A stretch of DNA of 64,000 nt. It comes from Paracoccaceae bacterium. GTDB taxonomy: Bacteria; Pseudomonadota; Alphaproteobacteria; Rhodobacterales; Rhodobacteraceae. The stretch spans positions 18,794-82,793 of the forward strand of contig REBU01000033.1 in NCBI GenBank assembly GCA_007692585.1, read 5' to 3'. Positions within the stretch are counted from its first letter, which is position 1. Each line of letters opens with the position of its first letter. Under the pieces are notes generated by a model, which saw nothing but the letters and a program-made list of their open reading frames with translations, did not search any database and was not told the origin of the DNA. Positions 52,465-60,965 of the stretch are shown one piece after another. Made by a program: the position numbers and the translations under genes.

Positions 52465-53289
52465 ATGTTAGATACCAGCCCGACCGAAACGACGCTTCTG
52501 GACGTCAACAATATCGAAGTGCTCTATAATCACGTCATTCTGGCGCTCAAGGGCGTGAGCCTGAGCGTGCCCAAAGGTGGCATCACTGCCATTCTCGGCG
52601 GCAATGGCGCAGGCAAATCAACGACGCTCAAGGCGATCTCGAACCTGATCCATTCCGAGCGCGGCGAGGTCACCAAGGGCACGATCCTCTATGAAGGGCG
52701 CAACATGGTCGGGCTCGATCCTGCCGATCTGGTCAAGGCCGGTGTGGTTCAGGTGATGGAAGGGCGGCATTGTTTCGAGCATCTGACTGTTGAGGAAAAC
52801 CTGCTGACCGGTGCCTATACCCGCACTGACGGGCGCGCGGCAGTCGCGGCAGAACTTGAACTGGTCTATGAGTATTTCCCACGCTTGAGGGAGCGTCGTC
52901 GCAGCCAGGCGGGTTATACGTCGGGAGGTGAGCAGCAGATGACCGCGATCGGGCGTGCGCTGATGTCGCGGCCCAAGATGATCTTGCTCGACGAGCCCTC
53001 GATGGGTCTGGCGCCGCAATTGGTCGAGCAGATCTTCGAGATCGTCGCGCGCCTGAACCGCGAGCAAGGCGTGACCTTCCTGTTGGCTGAACAGAATACC
53101 AATGTCGCACTGCGTTACGCCCATACTGGCTTCATCATGGAAAACGGGCGCATCGTGATGGAAGGATCTGCGGCGGATCTGCGCGAGAACCCCGATGTGA
53201 AGGAGTTCTATCTCGGCATGTCAGACAAGGGGCGTAAAAGCTTCCGCGAGGTGCGGTCTTATCGCCGCCGCAAGCGCTGGCTGGCATGA
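52465..53289 (+). CDS. HAAT-family ABC transporter ATP-binding protein (LivF type)
   Basis: A 274-residue ATPase. Walker A GGNGAGKST, Q-loop QVMEGRHCFEHLTVEENL, signature TSGGEQQMTAIGRALM, Walker B LLDEPSMGLAPQ and the switch region LLAEQNTNVAL (Gln in place of His, normal in LivF). The last 25 residues are strongly basic (RKSFREVRSYRRRKRW), a longer tail than in E. coli LivF. ATG 52465 is chosen because the frame upstream is the shadow of the binding-protein gene and hairpin; only a weak GAGAGCGAAAG precedes it. The ligase gene follows. Confidence 0.93.
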   Translation: MLDTSPTETTLLDVNNIEVLYNHVILALKGVSLSVPKGGITAILGGNGAGKSTTLKAISNLIHSERGEVTKGTILYEGRNMVGLDPADLVKAGVVQVMEGRHCFEHLTVEENLLTGAYTRTDGRAAVAAELELVYEYFPRLRERRRSQAGYTSGGEQQMTAIGRALMSRPKMILLDEPSMGLAPQLVEQIFEIVARLNREQGVTFLLAEQNTNVALRYAHTGFIMENGRIVMEGSAADLRENPDVKEFYLGMSDKGRKSFREVRSYRRRKRWLA

Positions 53290-53332
53290 CATGGCCGATG
53301 GAACCCAGATGACCCAGCCCGAGGGCAAGCCT

Positions 53333-54550
53333 ATGACAGCTTTTGATGATCTAGAAACCCGCTCTGAGGCGCAGCGCACAGATGCGATCGCGCGCGCCCT
53401 GCCCAAGGTGCTGACTGCCGCGAAAACCGCACCGGGGTTGGCCGCACATCTCGGCGATATCGCGCCCGAGACCGTGATCGACCGTGCGGCGCTGGCCGCC
53501 CTTCCGGTGCTGCGCAAGTCCGATCTGGTCAGTGCACAAGCGGCCAAGCCCCCGTTTGGCGGTTTGAATGCGACGGCGCTTGCCGATTTCGAGCATGTCT
53601 TCCAGTCGCCAGGCCCGATCTATGAGCCGGGGCGCGTTGCGCGCGACTGGTGGCGGCTGGGACGGTTTTTGCATGCCTCTGGCATCGGGCGGGGGGATAT
53701 CTTGCAGAATTGCTTCTCATACCACCTTGTCCCGGCAGGCATGATGTTCGAGAACGCCGCCCGAGCCGTGGGGGCCACGGTCCTGCCCGCGGGCACAGGC
53801 CAGACCGAACTGCAAGTGACAGCCGCACGCGACATCGGCTGCACCGCCTATGCGGGAACGCCTGATTTTCTGAAGATCATTCTTGAAAAGGCTGATGAGA
53901 TGGAGATCGCGCTGTCGATCACCAAGGCTGTGGTCGGCGGTGGCGCGCTCTTTCCATCCCTGCGGGATTTCTACGCCTCGCGCGGGATCACTTGCCGCCA
54001 ATGCTACGCAACCGCTGATCTGGGCAATATCGCCTATGAGACCGACGCGATGGAGGGGATGATCGTCGATGAAGGCGTCATCGTCGAAATCGTGCGCCCC
54101 GGCACGGGCGATCCGGTGCCTGAAGGCGAGGTAGGCGAGATCGTGGTGACCAACCTCAATCCCGACTACCCGTTGATCCGTTTCGCGACCGGCGATCTCA
54201 GCGCGGTTCTTCCCGGCGAAAGCCCTTGTGGGCGCACGAATATGCGCATCAAGGGATGGATGGGCCGCGCCGATCAGACGACCAAGATCAAGGGCATGTT
54301 CGTGCGTCCCGAACAGGTCGCAGCCTTGGTGTCGCGCCATGACGAAATCCACCGCGCACGCGTTGTGGCCAGCCGGGCCGGTGAAAAGGATGTGATGACT
54401 GTGCGCATCGAGACACGCGCCACGAATCCGGCATTGTATGAAGATACGGTCCTGTCTACTCTGAAACTCCGTGGTCAGGTCGAATTGGTGCCGCCCGGAT
54501 CGCTGCCCAATGACGGGCTGGTGATCGAGGATCTGCGTCGCTACGACTGA
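53333..54550 (+). CDS. Phenylacetate-CoA ligase-like AMP-binding enzyme
   Basis: A 405-residue adenylate-forming enzyme of the PaaK-like group. The order of motifs fits: VFQSPGPIYEP (phosphate-loop position, with Ser-Pro-Gly in place of the usual SSGTTG), the central CYATADLGNIAYE (the YGxTE position) and the C-terminal hinge TGDLSAVLPGESPCGRTNMRIKGWMGRADQTTKIKGMFV. These ligases convert aryl or related acids to CoA thioesters. ATG 53333 (MTAFDDLETRS) has GAGGG eight bases upstream; ATG 53291 is a longer option. It is the last gene of the ABC importer operon, a second CoA-activating enzyme beside the one at 45104. Confidence 0.88.
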   Translation: MTAFDDLETRSEAQRTDAIARALPKVLTAAKTAPGLAAHLGDIAPETVIDRAALAALPVLRKSDLVSAQAAKPPFGGLNATALADFEHVFQSPGPIYEPGRVARDWWRLGRFLHASGIGRGDILQNCFSYHLVPAGMMFENAARAVGATVLPAGTGQTELQVTAARDIGCTAYAGTPDFLKIILEKADEMEIALSITKAVVGGGALFPSLRDFYASRGITCRQCYATADLGNIAYETDAMEGMIVDEGVIVEIVRPGTGDPVPEGEVGEIVVTNLNPDYPLIRFATGDLSAVLPGESPCGRTNMRIKGWMGRADQTTKIKGMFVRPEQVAALVSRHDEIHRARVVASRAGEKDVMTVRIETRATNPALYEDTVLSTLKLRGQVELVPPGSLPNDGLVIEDLRRYD

Positions 54551-54587
54551 CCCGCAAGACGCGGCAAGCGGCGGAGGGGCATAGGAA

Positions 54588-56252
54588 ATGATACGCAGGA
54601 TTATGGCAGTCGCAATGGCCATCGGCTGGGGCGTATCCGTGCAAGCCGAAGGCGTGGCGCTTGTGCTGTCGAATGGTGACTATGACAACTTGCCCGTGAT
54701 CGAGCCCAGACTGCAGGTCGGCCCCTTGGTCGAGGCGCTTGAAGATATGGGTTTTCTGGTGCTCTCAGGCAGTGATCTGACCGCCGAGGAAATGCGCGCC
54801 CAACTGGCAGGCAGTTTCGAGCAGATGACGCGAGAGCCGCCCGAACGCGTGGTTGTGGTGCTGGCAGGTCACTTCGCCCATTCACAGCGCGGTGTCTGGC
54901 TGATGGGACGCGACAGCACGCGCGCAGGGCTGGCGCTGGCGGACGGGCAGGGGCTGCGGCTGGACGCTGTGGCCGAAATCGCCGCGATGGCAAGCGATGC
55001 TTCCGTCCTTTGGCTTGCGCTGCCGGGAGATTCGGCAGATTTTGGCCCCGGTCTGACAGCGGGGTTGCCCGCAGCGCTCGATCTGCCTGCTGGTGTTGCG
55101 GCGTTGCGTGGGCCTGCGGCGCGTGTCAGCGAGGGGGTGCGCATCAGTCTGCGTCCCGGCACCACGCTGGCGAGTGTTGCGCGCGCGGATCGCGCGGTCA
55201 GCGGCGAAGGGGCTTTGCCCGCGCGCGCGGCCTTTCTGCCTGAAGGTTTCGCACCCGGCGCGCGTGCAGATGCGCGCGCCTTTGCCGCAGCACAGGAGGC
55301 CGATAGCGAAGAGGGCTATCTCGCTTATCTTGCTGCCTTTCCCAACGGGTTGAACGCACAGACGGCCCGTGCCGAGCTGGAACGCATTCGTACCGCCCCT
55401 GACCGCATCGAGGCTGCGCTTTTTCTGACCCGTGATGAACGCCGTGCCATTCAGCGAGATCTGAGCATTCTGGGGTATGACACGCGCGGCATTGACGGGA
55501 TTTTCGGCCCCGGCACGCGCGGCGCGATTTCAAGCTGGCAAGGGCTGCGGGCGTTGGAGGAAACAGGCTTCCTCGACCGTGATCAGATTTTCGCGCTGGC
55601 AGGTCAGGCTGCTGAGCGCGCCGCGGAACTCGAGGCCGAGGAGCGCGCACAGCGCGAAGTCCAGGAGCGCGAAGATCGCGAACTCTGGGCGCTGACCGGG
55701 GCTGCAGGGGATGCGCCGGGACTGCGCAGCTATCTGGAGCGCTTTCCTGAGGGCATTTTCGCGGGTCTTGCGCAGGAACGACTGGAGCAATTCGCTGCTG
55801 CCGAACGCGCGGCGGAGCGTGATCATGACCTGAGCGCCTGGCGCAGGGCGCGTGGGATCGACACAGCCGCAAGCTATGAGGCGTATCTGCGCGACTGGCC
55901 CGAGGGGGAATTCGTGGAAAACGCCCAGGCGCGGCTGGAAGGGCGCCGCCCTGTCGCGGTCACCAGCCCGCCCGCGCCAGTAACACCCCCGCAGGATGCC
56001 CGCCCGTCCAACCCCCGCGCCGAGGCTGCGGAAGCCGCACTCAACCTGCCGCAACCGACCCGCATTCTGATTGAGCGGCGCCTCGCGCGGCTGGGGCTTG
56101 ATCCGGGTCCAGTGGACGGCGTGTTTGATGCCCAGTCCCGGCAGGCGATCGCACAGGCCCAGTCGCGGTTTGATCTGGTCCCGACAGGCTATGTCAATCA
56201 GGACTTGCTGACGATGCTGCTGAGCAATCTGTTCAGTGAGTTTTTCCGGTAA
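54588..56252 (+). CDS. Caspase-like protein without catalytic Cys, with two peptidoglycan-binding domains
   Basis: A 554-residue envelope protein. Signal peptide (about 1-20), then a caspase/peptidase C14-like fold (about 21-160): VALVLSNGDYDNLP and VVVVLAGHFAHS, where His95 is in the catalytic His position. The strand that normally carries Asp-Ala-Cys reads VLWLALPGDS, so the nucleophilic Cys is missing. Three Y-A/R-YL-x-x-F/W-P-x-G repeats lie near 244-266, 379-400 and 430-450. Peptidoglycan-binding type 1 domains span about 283-340 and 487-547 with a helical Glu-rich stretch between. Probably a binding rather than cleaving protein. The neighbours give no clear role. Confidence 0.8.
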   Translation: MIRRIMAVAMAIGWGVSVQAEGVALVLSNGDYDNLPVIEPRLQVGPLVEALEDMGFLVLSGSDLTAEEMRAQLAGSFEQMTREPPERVVVVLAGHFAHSQRGVWLMGRDSTRAGLALADGQGLRLDAVAEIAAMASDASVLWLALPGDSADFGPGLTAGLPAALDLPAGVAALRGPAARVSEGVRISLRPGTTLASVARADRAVSGEGALPARAAFLPEGFAPGARADARAFAAAQEADSEEGYLAYLAAFPNGLNAQTARAELERIRTAPDRIEAALFLTRDERRAIQRDLSILGYDTRGIDGIFGPGTRGAISSWQGLRALEETGFLDRDQIFALAGQAAERAAELEAEERAQREVQEREDRELWALTGAAGDAPGLRSYLERFPEGIFAGLAQERLEQFAAAERAAERDHDLSAWRRARGIDTAASYEAYLRDWPEGEFVENAQARLEGRRPVAVTSPPAPVTPPQDARPSNPRAEAAEAALNLPQPTRILIERRLARLGLDPGPVDGVFDAQSRQAIAQAQSRFDLVPTGYVNQDLLTMLLSNLFSEFFR

Positions 56253-56274
56253 GCCGGCAACGGAACAGCGCGGG

Positions 56275-57315
56275 TCAGCGTTTGGCGGTGACGATGTTCA
56301 GAAAGCTATCTATCTCGGCGTCCGAACTGGCCCAGCTGGTGACCAGACGCATGCAGACGGTGTCTGCAAAGTTCATCTGCTGGTGGTCCGGCCAAAGATA
56401 GTATTGCGCGCCCTGCGCCTGAAGGGCGTCATGGGTCGTGCGGGGCAGAGTGGCAAAGAGCATATTGCCGCCACGTGGAAACATCAGCTTGCCTGCCAGC
56501 CCCTCAGCCAGTCTCGCTGCGTGGGCATTGGCCTGCGTGGCCAATTCCAGCCAGAGCCCGCCTTCAAACCATGCCAGCATCTGCGCGGACAGGTAGCGGT
56601 GTTTCGACCAGAGATGGCCCGCACGTTTGCGTCGGAGCTGCGCTTCCCAGAAACGGTCGGGATTGAAGAAAACCACAGCCTCGACCCCCATCAGCCCGTT
56701 CTTGGTGCCGCCCAGCACCAGCACATCGACACCCGCACGCCAGCTCATCTCTGCCGGGGTGCAGCCCTCTGCCGCCAGCGCATTGGCAAATCGCGCGCCA
56801 TCGAGATGCACAGGCAATCCATGGCGATGCGCGATGGTGCAGAGCGTGGTGAGTTCGGCCACGGAATAGCGCGTGCCGCATTCGGTCAGATTGGTCAGGC
56901 TCAGGCAGGCGGGCTGGACATGGTGCACCACCCCGCGCCCTGATTGTGCGAGTTGTGCATCCAGCGCGTCAGGATCGATCTTGCCGTCTGTGCCCGGCAC
57001 ATGAACAAGCTTCGCACCATTGGTGAAGAACTCCGGCGCTCCGCATTCATCGACTTCGATATGGGCGAGAGGATGGCAATAGACTGCGCCCCATGGCGGG
57101 CAGAGCGTGGCAAGCGCTAATGCGTTTGCTGCTGTGCCCGTCGTGACGAGCATCATCTCAGCTTCCGGCGCGTCGAAGAGCCTGCGAATTTTGGTGCGCA
57201 GCCCGTCCATGTAGGCGTCCGTACCATAGCCTGAGGCAAAGCCGTCATTGGCGCGGATCAGAGCATCCATGATCGGGCCGGGAAGGCCAGACGTGTTGTC
57301 AGAGGCGAAAAACAT
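56275..57315 (-). CDS. ltaE: Threonine aldolase-family PLP enzyme
   Basis: A 346-residue fold-type I PLP enzyme. FFASDNTSGLPGPIMDAL at the start, the YGTDAYMDGLRTKIRRLF segment, HIEVDECGAPEFF, LHLDGARFANAL-like HLDGARFANALAAEG (Asp binding the PLP ring nitrogen) and the Schiff-base Lys in VLVLGGTKNGLMGVEAVVFF are all typical of low-specificity L-threonine aldolase, which splits threonine to glycine and acetaldehyde; phenylserine aldolases look alike. It faces the caspase-like gene with a gap of 22 bp and is separated by a strong GC hairpin from the sorAB-type genes on the same strand. Confidence 0.9.
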   Translation of the reverse strand: MFFASDNTSGLPGPIMDALIRANDGFASGYGTDAYMDGLRTKIRRLFDAPEAEMMLVTTGTAANALALATLCPPWGAVYCHPLAHIEVDECGAPEFFTNGAKLVHVPGTDGKIDPDALDAQLAQSGRGVVHHVQPACLSLTNLTECGTRYSVAELTTLCTIAHRHGLPVHLDGARFANALAAEGCTPAEMSWRAGVDVLVLGGTKNGLMGVEAVVFFNPDRFWEAQLRRKRAGHLWSKHRYLSAQMLAWFEGGLWLELATQANAHAARLAEGLAGKLMFPRGGNMLFATLPRTTHDALQAQGAQYYLWPDHQQMNFADTVCMRLVTSWASSDAEIDSFLNIVTAKR

Positions 57316-57363
57316 GACCGCAACGCTCAGCGATCACGCCGCGGGTGTCAAGCCGGTCTGAAG

Positions 57364-57393
57364 GGGCGCGCGCGAGAAATTTCGCGCGCGCCC
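57364..57393 (-). terminator. GC-rich hairpin after the sulfite dehydrogenase genes
   Basis: Arms 57364-57375 and 57382-57393 are perfectly complementary over 12 bp (alternating GC) around GAAATT. It lies 13 bp after the cytochrome gene stop on the minus strand. No U-run follows, so it may terminate with help or protect the transcript end. Confidence 0.55.
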
Positions 57394-57405
57394 TGGCGTC
57401 ATGGG

Positions 57406-57744
57406 TCAGTCGAACGGGTTGGTCCATCCGCGCCCTGTCGCGCGCGCGGCCGGGAAATGTTCGGAGAGATACGACAGGATCAGCTCGTGCTCATCCGGCT
57501 CCAGCTCCATCATGCCATGGCGTTCAACCATCAGGGTCAACGTGTCCTGCCACATGCCGCGTGTCATCCCCTGCCGAGTGACGACCTGCATGCTGTGGCA
57601 GGCGATGCAGGCGTAAAACGCCTCGTCCCGGCCTTCGCCTTCGGGCAGGTCTTCGGGGCCGTCAATCGCATCAGCGGGTGGGGCCAAGGCCAGAGCGAGG
57701 GCGACTGCAGCGCAGCGACCGAGCGTCGATGTCAGGAAACGCAT
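57406..57744 (-). CDS. sorB: SorB-like c-type cytochrome, sulfite dehydrogenase subunit
   Basis: A 112-residue periplasmic monohaem cytochrome. Signal peptide (VALALALAPPADA), haem motif CIACH at residues 46-50, and Met-rich segment MTRGMWQDTLTLMVERHGM that should supply the sixth ligand. The gene starts 10 bp after the sulfite-oxidase-like gene on the same strand, as in SorAB, where SorB takes electrons from the molybdenum subunit. Small size and position support the assignment; the sequence alone would only say cytochrome c. Confidence 0.82.
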   Translation of the reverse strand: MRFLTSTLGRCAAVALALALAPPADAIDGPEDLPEGEGRDEAFYACIACHSMQVVTRQGMTRGMWQDTLTLMVERHGMMELEPDEHELILSYLSEHFPAARATGRGWTNPFD

Positions 57745-57754
57745 GCCTTTGTCC

Positions 57755-59038
57755 CTATGCTACCAGCACGGCAACCCGGTGCATGGGATTGCCGCCATAG
57801 CCCTGAGGGTTCCAGTTGCCAGCGATATGCGGCTGCGTCACGCTTTCAGTATCGGTCGCGCGGACCCATATCTCGTAATATCCATCGCTGGGAAGCTCGA
57901 CCGTTGCCGTCCAGCGTCGCCAATCGAACCGGTTGCGCGGCGCCTCCAGATCGACGTCGCGCCATGTTGCGCCGAAATCGAGCGAGATATGGACGGTCTC
58001 GATGCCCTTGTCCCCATTCCAGGCAGCCCCGCGCAGCGCCAATTCGCGGGTGCCTGCCTCCAGACGGGTGCCATTGCGCGGCTCGGAGATGATCGAGCGG
58101 ATGGGCATGGATTCCATAATCAGGAATTCGACCCCATCAGGCTCCGAGCCCGGCAGCATCGGGGTGGCGGGGACGCGGTAGCTTGTGCCGGTCATGCCCG
58201 GTCCGTCATGTTCGACATCGCGCAGCACAACCCGCGACACCCATTTATGCGAGGCAGAGCCGGGCCAGCCCGGAATGATCAGCCGCAGCGGACCGCCATG
58301 GATATGCGGCAGGTCCTCGCCGTTCATGGCCCATGCGATCAGGCATTCGTCCTCCAGCGCCTTTTCGATCCGTACCCCGCGCGAAATCACTTCACGGTCA
58401 GGATCGCCAGAGAGATGCGTATCCTGCCCGAAATGTGCTGTGTAGATCGCACTGTCCTTGATGCCTGCGGCCTCAAGCACATCGCGCAGCCGCGCGCCGG
58501 TCCATTCTGCGCAACCCGCGCCACCATTCGTCCATTGATTGCCGCGTGCGGGCGGATCGAAAAAGGAGCGCCCGTTGCCGCCGCATTCAAGCACCATCCT
58601 GTAAGTGTGTGCGTCGAAGCGGTCCTTCAGCTCGGCACGGGTCAGTGTCAGCGGTGTGTCGACTTCGCCCTCGATGGTCAGGGTCCAGGCATCGGGGTCT
58701 TCGGGTGCGATTGGCGGATTGCCGTTATGACGCACAAAGAATTTCTCGATAGGGGTGGTGTCATCATTGAGCAGATGCTCGGGTGTTTCAGCGACGAATG
58801 GCCGGTCGCCGATCACGGACAGGCCCGTGTCCTTGCCGGCGTCCTCCAACATTGCGATATGATCATCTGTCCCTTGGGCGAAAGCCGCGGGAACAAGACC
58901 CTGCGGAATATGCTTGGCAAAAGGAATCGTCACCCCCATTGCGGCGGTCAGTCCCGCCAATCCCAGAAAACCGCGTCGCCCGACGCTTGCGTCCTGTGGC
59001 GCAGCATCGCCTATCTGTCTGTCATGAGTGTCTTTCAT
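57755..59038 (-). CDS. sorA: Sulfite dehydrogenase/oxidase molybdopterin subunit (SorA-like)
   Basis: A 427-residue molybdoenzyme exported folded by the Tat system: the signal has RRGFLG at residues 21-26 and a hydrophobic core (LAGLTAAMGVTIPFA). The molybdopterin domain contains the Mo-binding Cys152 in MVLECGGNGR, IEKFFVRHNG, HGGPLRLIIPGWPGSASHKWV, and a C-terminal dimerisation domain ending WNPQGYGGNPMHRV. It oxidises sulfite to sulfate in the periplasm and passes electrons to the SorB-like cytochrome next door. ATG 59038 has GGGAGG eight bases upstream and is better than ATG 59059. Confidence 0.9.
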   Translation of the reverse strand: MKDTHDRQIGDAAPQDASVGRRGFLGLAGLTAAMGVTIPFAKHIPQGLVPAAFAQGTDDHIAMLEDAGKDTGLSVIGDRPFVAETPEHLLNDDTTPIEKFFVRHNGNPPIAPEDPDAWTLTIEGEVDTPLTLTRAELKDRFDAHTYRMVLECGGNGRSFFDPPARGNQWTNGGAGCAEWTGARLRDVLEAAGIKDSAIYTAHFGQDTHLSGDPDREVISRGVRIEKALEDECLIAWAMNGEDLPHIHGGPLRLIIPGWPGSASHKWVSRVVLRDVEHDGPGMTGTSYRVPATPMLPGSEPDGVEFLIMESMPIRSIISEPRNGTRLEAGTRELALRGAAWNGDKGIETVHISLDFGATWRDVDLEAPRNRFDWRRWTATVELPSDGYYEIWVRATDTESVTQPHIAGNWNPQGYGGNPMHRVAVLVA

Positions 59039-59160
59039 CGTCGCATCCTCCCAGTGCAATGATCGCGTCGGACATGGGTATGGTCCGCAATTTCGAGCTT
59101 ACGCGCTGCGCGTGGGCAGTCAACAGGTTCGATAGGCTCTGGGGCTCACAGTGCTGCGGG

Positions 59161-59189
59161 TTGACAGGCTTTGGCTGGATGCGCATATC
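59161..59189 (+). promoter_or_regulatory. Possible promoter of the nfu-tsaB-rimI operon
   Basis: A perfect TTGACA at 59161-59166 is followed 17 bp later by the weak -10 element CATATC (59184-59189). It lies in the divergent gap between sorA and the nfu gene, giving a leader of about 20 bases with AGGAG in it. Confidence 0.48.
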
Positions 59190-59214
59190 CCCGGTAACGA
59201 CAGGAGAAATGTGC

Positions 59215-59772
59215 ATGTTCATTCAGACAGAATCGACCCCAAACCCGGCCACGCTGAAGTTCCTGCCTGGTCAGGATGTCTTGGGCCTGGGAACGGCGGA
59301 TTTCCCGAACGAAGATGCGGCGCACAGCTCACCTCTGGCGCGCAGACTGTTTCAGATCACGGGCGTCACCGGGGTGTTTCTGGGCAGCGATTTCATCACT
59401 GTGACCAAGGCCGATGCAGTCGAATGGCAGCATGTGAAGCCAGAGATCCTCGGTGCGATCATGGAACATTTCCAGTCGGGTGCGGCTGTGATTGAAGGCG
59501 AAGCTGATGCCGGTCACGCAGAACATGACGGGCCGGACGCGGAGATCGTGGGCCAGATCAAGGAACTTCTGGACAGTCGGGTGCGCCCTGCCGTGGCGCA
59601 GGACGGCGGTGATATCACCTTCCACGGCTTTGACCGCGGGGTGGTCTATCTGACAATGAAAGGGGCGTGCGCGGGCTGTCCTTCGTCGACCATGACGCTG
59701 AAAATGGGCATCGAAAACCTGTTGCGCCACTATATCCCCGAAGTGACCGAGGTGCGCCCTGTTGCGCTCTGA
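59215..59772 (+). CDS. NifU-family Fe-S cluster carrier (Nfu type)
   Basis: A 185-residue cytoplasmic protein. An N-terminal Nfu_N domain (FIQTESTPNPATLKFLPGQD to about residue 90) precedes the NifU C-terminal domain with the cluster-binding CxxC in GACAGCPSSTMTLKMGIEN (about residue 145). Such carriers pass 4Fe-4S clusters to target proteins. ATG 59215 is preceded by AGGAG; the frame upstream runs through sorA antisense and is ignored. The last 11 bases overlap the start of tsaB. The Nfu-TsaB-RimI order is familiar in alphaproteobacteria. Confidence 0.93.
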   Translation: MFIQTESTPNPATLKFLPGQDVLGLGTADFPNEDAAHSSPLARRLFQITGVTGVFLGSDFITVTKADAVEWQHVKPEILGAIMEHFQSGAAVIEGEADAGHAEHDGPDAEIVGQIKELLDSRVRPAVAQDGGDITFHGFDRGVVYLTMKGACAGCPSSTMTLKMGIENLLRHYIPEVTEVRPVAL

Positions 59773-60406
59773 TGATCTGACGCTTGGATTTGATACATCG
59801 GCCGCGCATTGTGCGGCCGCTTTGCTGTGTGGCGACGAGCTGCTCGCACAATGCCATGAGGAGATGACGCGCGGGCAAGCCGACCATCTGATGCCGCTGC
59901 TGGATGCGCTGCTGATGCAGGCCGGGCTGCGCTGGAGTGACCTTGCACGGTTGGCGGTGGGGACCGGACCAGGCAATTTCACGGGCACGCGCATTTCCGT
60001 TTCTGCTGCGCGGGGGCTTTCGCTGGGGCTGGGAGTGCCTGCGATCGGGGTATCCCTCTTTGATGCGCGCGCGCAGGGGTTGCCGCGTCCTTTGACGGTA
60101 GTCGAGGATGCAAGGCGGGGTGAGGTCTATCTACAGCAATTCACGCCCGATCCAGAGCCGCCGCTCGTGCTTGACCCGTCCGATGCGCAGAGCTTCGAGG
60201 CTTATTCGGTCGTCGGCAGCGCAGCAGAGCTTTGGGCGGCGCAGACCGGCACCGAGGTGCTGCGCCCGGCCTATCCGTTGGCCGAAGCCATTGCGCGGGC
60301 CGCCTTCGCTCAGCGCGGGCAACCCCATTCGCGTCCCGCGCCGCTCTATTTGCGCGCGGCCGATGCCGCGCCGCCTTCGGATCCCGCCCCGAAACTTCTG
60401 CCATGA
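59762..60406 (+). CDS. tsaB: tRNA threonylcarbamoyladenosine biosynthesis protein TsaB
   Basis: A 214-residue ASKHA-fold protein that partners TsaD in making t6A37 on ANN-decoding tRNAs. The start LGFDTSAAHCAAALL, HLMPLLDALL, the VGTGPGNFTGTRISVSAARGLSLGL block and the VVEDARRGEVYLQQF segment are family hallmarks. TTG 59762 is the only start that keeps the first strand and overlaps the nfu stop by 11 bp. The stop forms an ATGA overlap with rimI. Length is a little short but normal for alphaproteobacteria. Confidence 0.92.
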   Translation: MRSDDLTLGFDTSAAHCAAALLCGDELLAQCHEEMTRGQADHLMPLLDALLMQAGLRWSDLARLAVGTGPGNFTGTRISVSAARGLSLGLGVPAIGVSLFDARAQGLPRPLTVVEDARRGEVYLQQFTPDPEPPLVLDPSDAQSFEAYSVVGSAAELWAAQTGTEVLRPAYPLAEAIARAAFAQRGQPHSRPAPLYLRAADAAPPSDPAPKLLP

Positions 60407-60831
60407 CGCCAGAGGCGCTGGCGCAGCTTCATGCGGCCTGTTTCACGCAGCCACCGCCATGGACGGTGCATGCCTTTGCCGAGCTACTGGCCGATCCGGG
60501 CTGTGTCGTATGCATGCGCGCGTCGCAGCAAGAGCTGGCCGCCTTCGCTTTGTTCCGGGTAGTGCTGGACGAGGCGGAGCTTCTGACCCTGGCGACTGCA
60601 CCTTTGGCGCGCCGGTCGGGCCATGCGCGTTCGCTCCTGCGCGAGGGGTTGGCGTTGGTAAAGGCGCGCGGTGCCGAAATCTGTTTTCTTGAAGTTTCGG
60701 TCGACAATTCCGCGGCACGCGCATTGTATCATAGCGCCGGATTTGTACAGCAGGGCAGGCGCAAAGCCTATTATCGCGCCGCCGGTCATGCCCCGGTGGA
60801 TGCGCTGATTTTGCGCGCGCCCGTGCTGTGA
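60403..60831 (+). CDS. rimI: Ribosomal-protein-alanine N-acetyltransferase-like GNAT protein
   Basis: A 142-residue GNAT acetyltransferase. The acetyl-CoA pyrophosphate loop is ARRSGHARSLLREGL (Q/RxxGxG/A pattern, with RSGHA), and LEVSVDNSAARALYHSAGF is the strongly conserved RimI core, followed by GRRKAYYR. RimI acetylates the N-terminal Ala of S18 in E. coli. The operon position after tsaB, with a 4-bp overlap, is the common bacterial arrangement and supports the name over a generic GNAT. Confidence 0.9.
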   Translation: MTPEALAQLHAACFTQPPPWTVHAFAELLADPGCVVCMRASQQELAAFALFRVVLDEAELLTLATAPLARRSGHARSLLREGLALVKARGAEICFLEVSVDNSAARALYHSAGFVQQGRRKAYYRAAGHAPVDALILRAPVL

Positions 60832-60930
60832 TGCGGCCCGAGAATACCGCTCTTGCGCGGACACAATAATTTGCAGTTGACCCCCCCGGAAAATGAAGGG
60901 TTAATCAGAGCAATCGCGCGCCGCATCAAA

Positions 60931-60965
60931 GGCCTCGAAAGTTCCCTCTGCGCAAGACAGAGGCC
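60931..60965 (+). promoter_or_regulatory. Alternative hairpins in the leader of the BMP transporter operon
   Basis: CCTCTG (60945-60950) can pair with CAGAGG (60958-60963) around CGCAAGA, but GGCCTC (60931-60936) can instead pair with GAGGCC (60960-60965). The two pairings share bases and cannot coexist. They end five bases before AGGAG at 60970-60974, the ribosome-binding site of the BMP gene. This may be a simple leader structure or a switch. Confidence 0.35.

Noticed and set aside
57743..59062. A 439-codon open frame on the plus strand
   Set aside because: Antisense to the SorA-like gene, which has a Tat signal, Mo-binding Cys and ribosome-binding site. The plus-strand product shows no family features.
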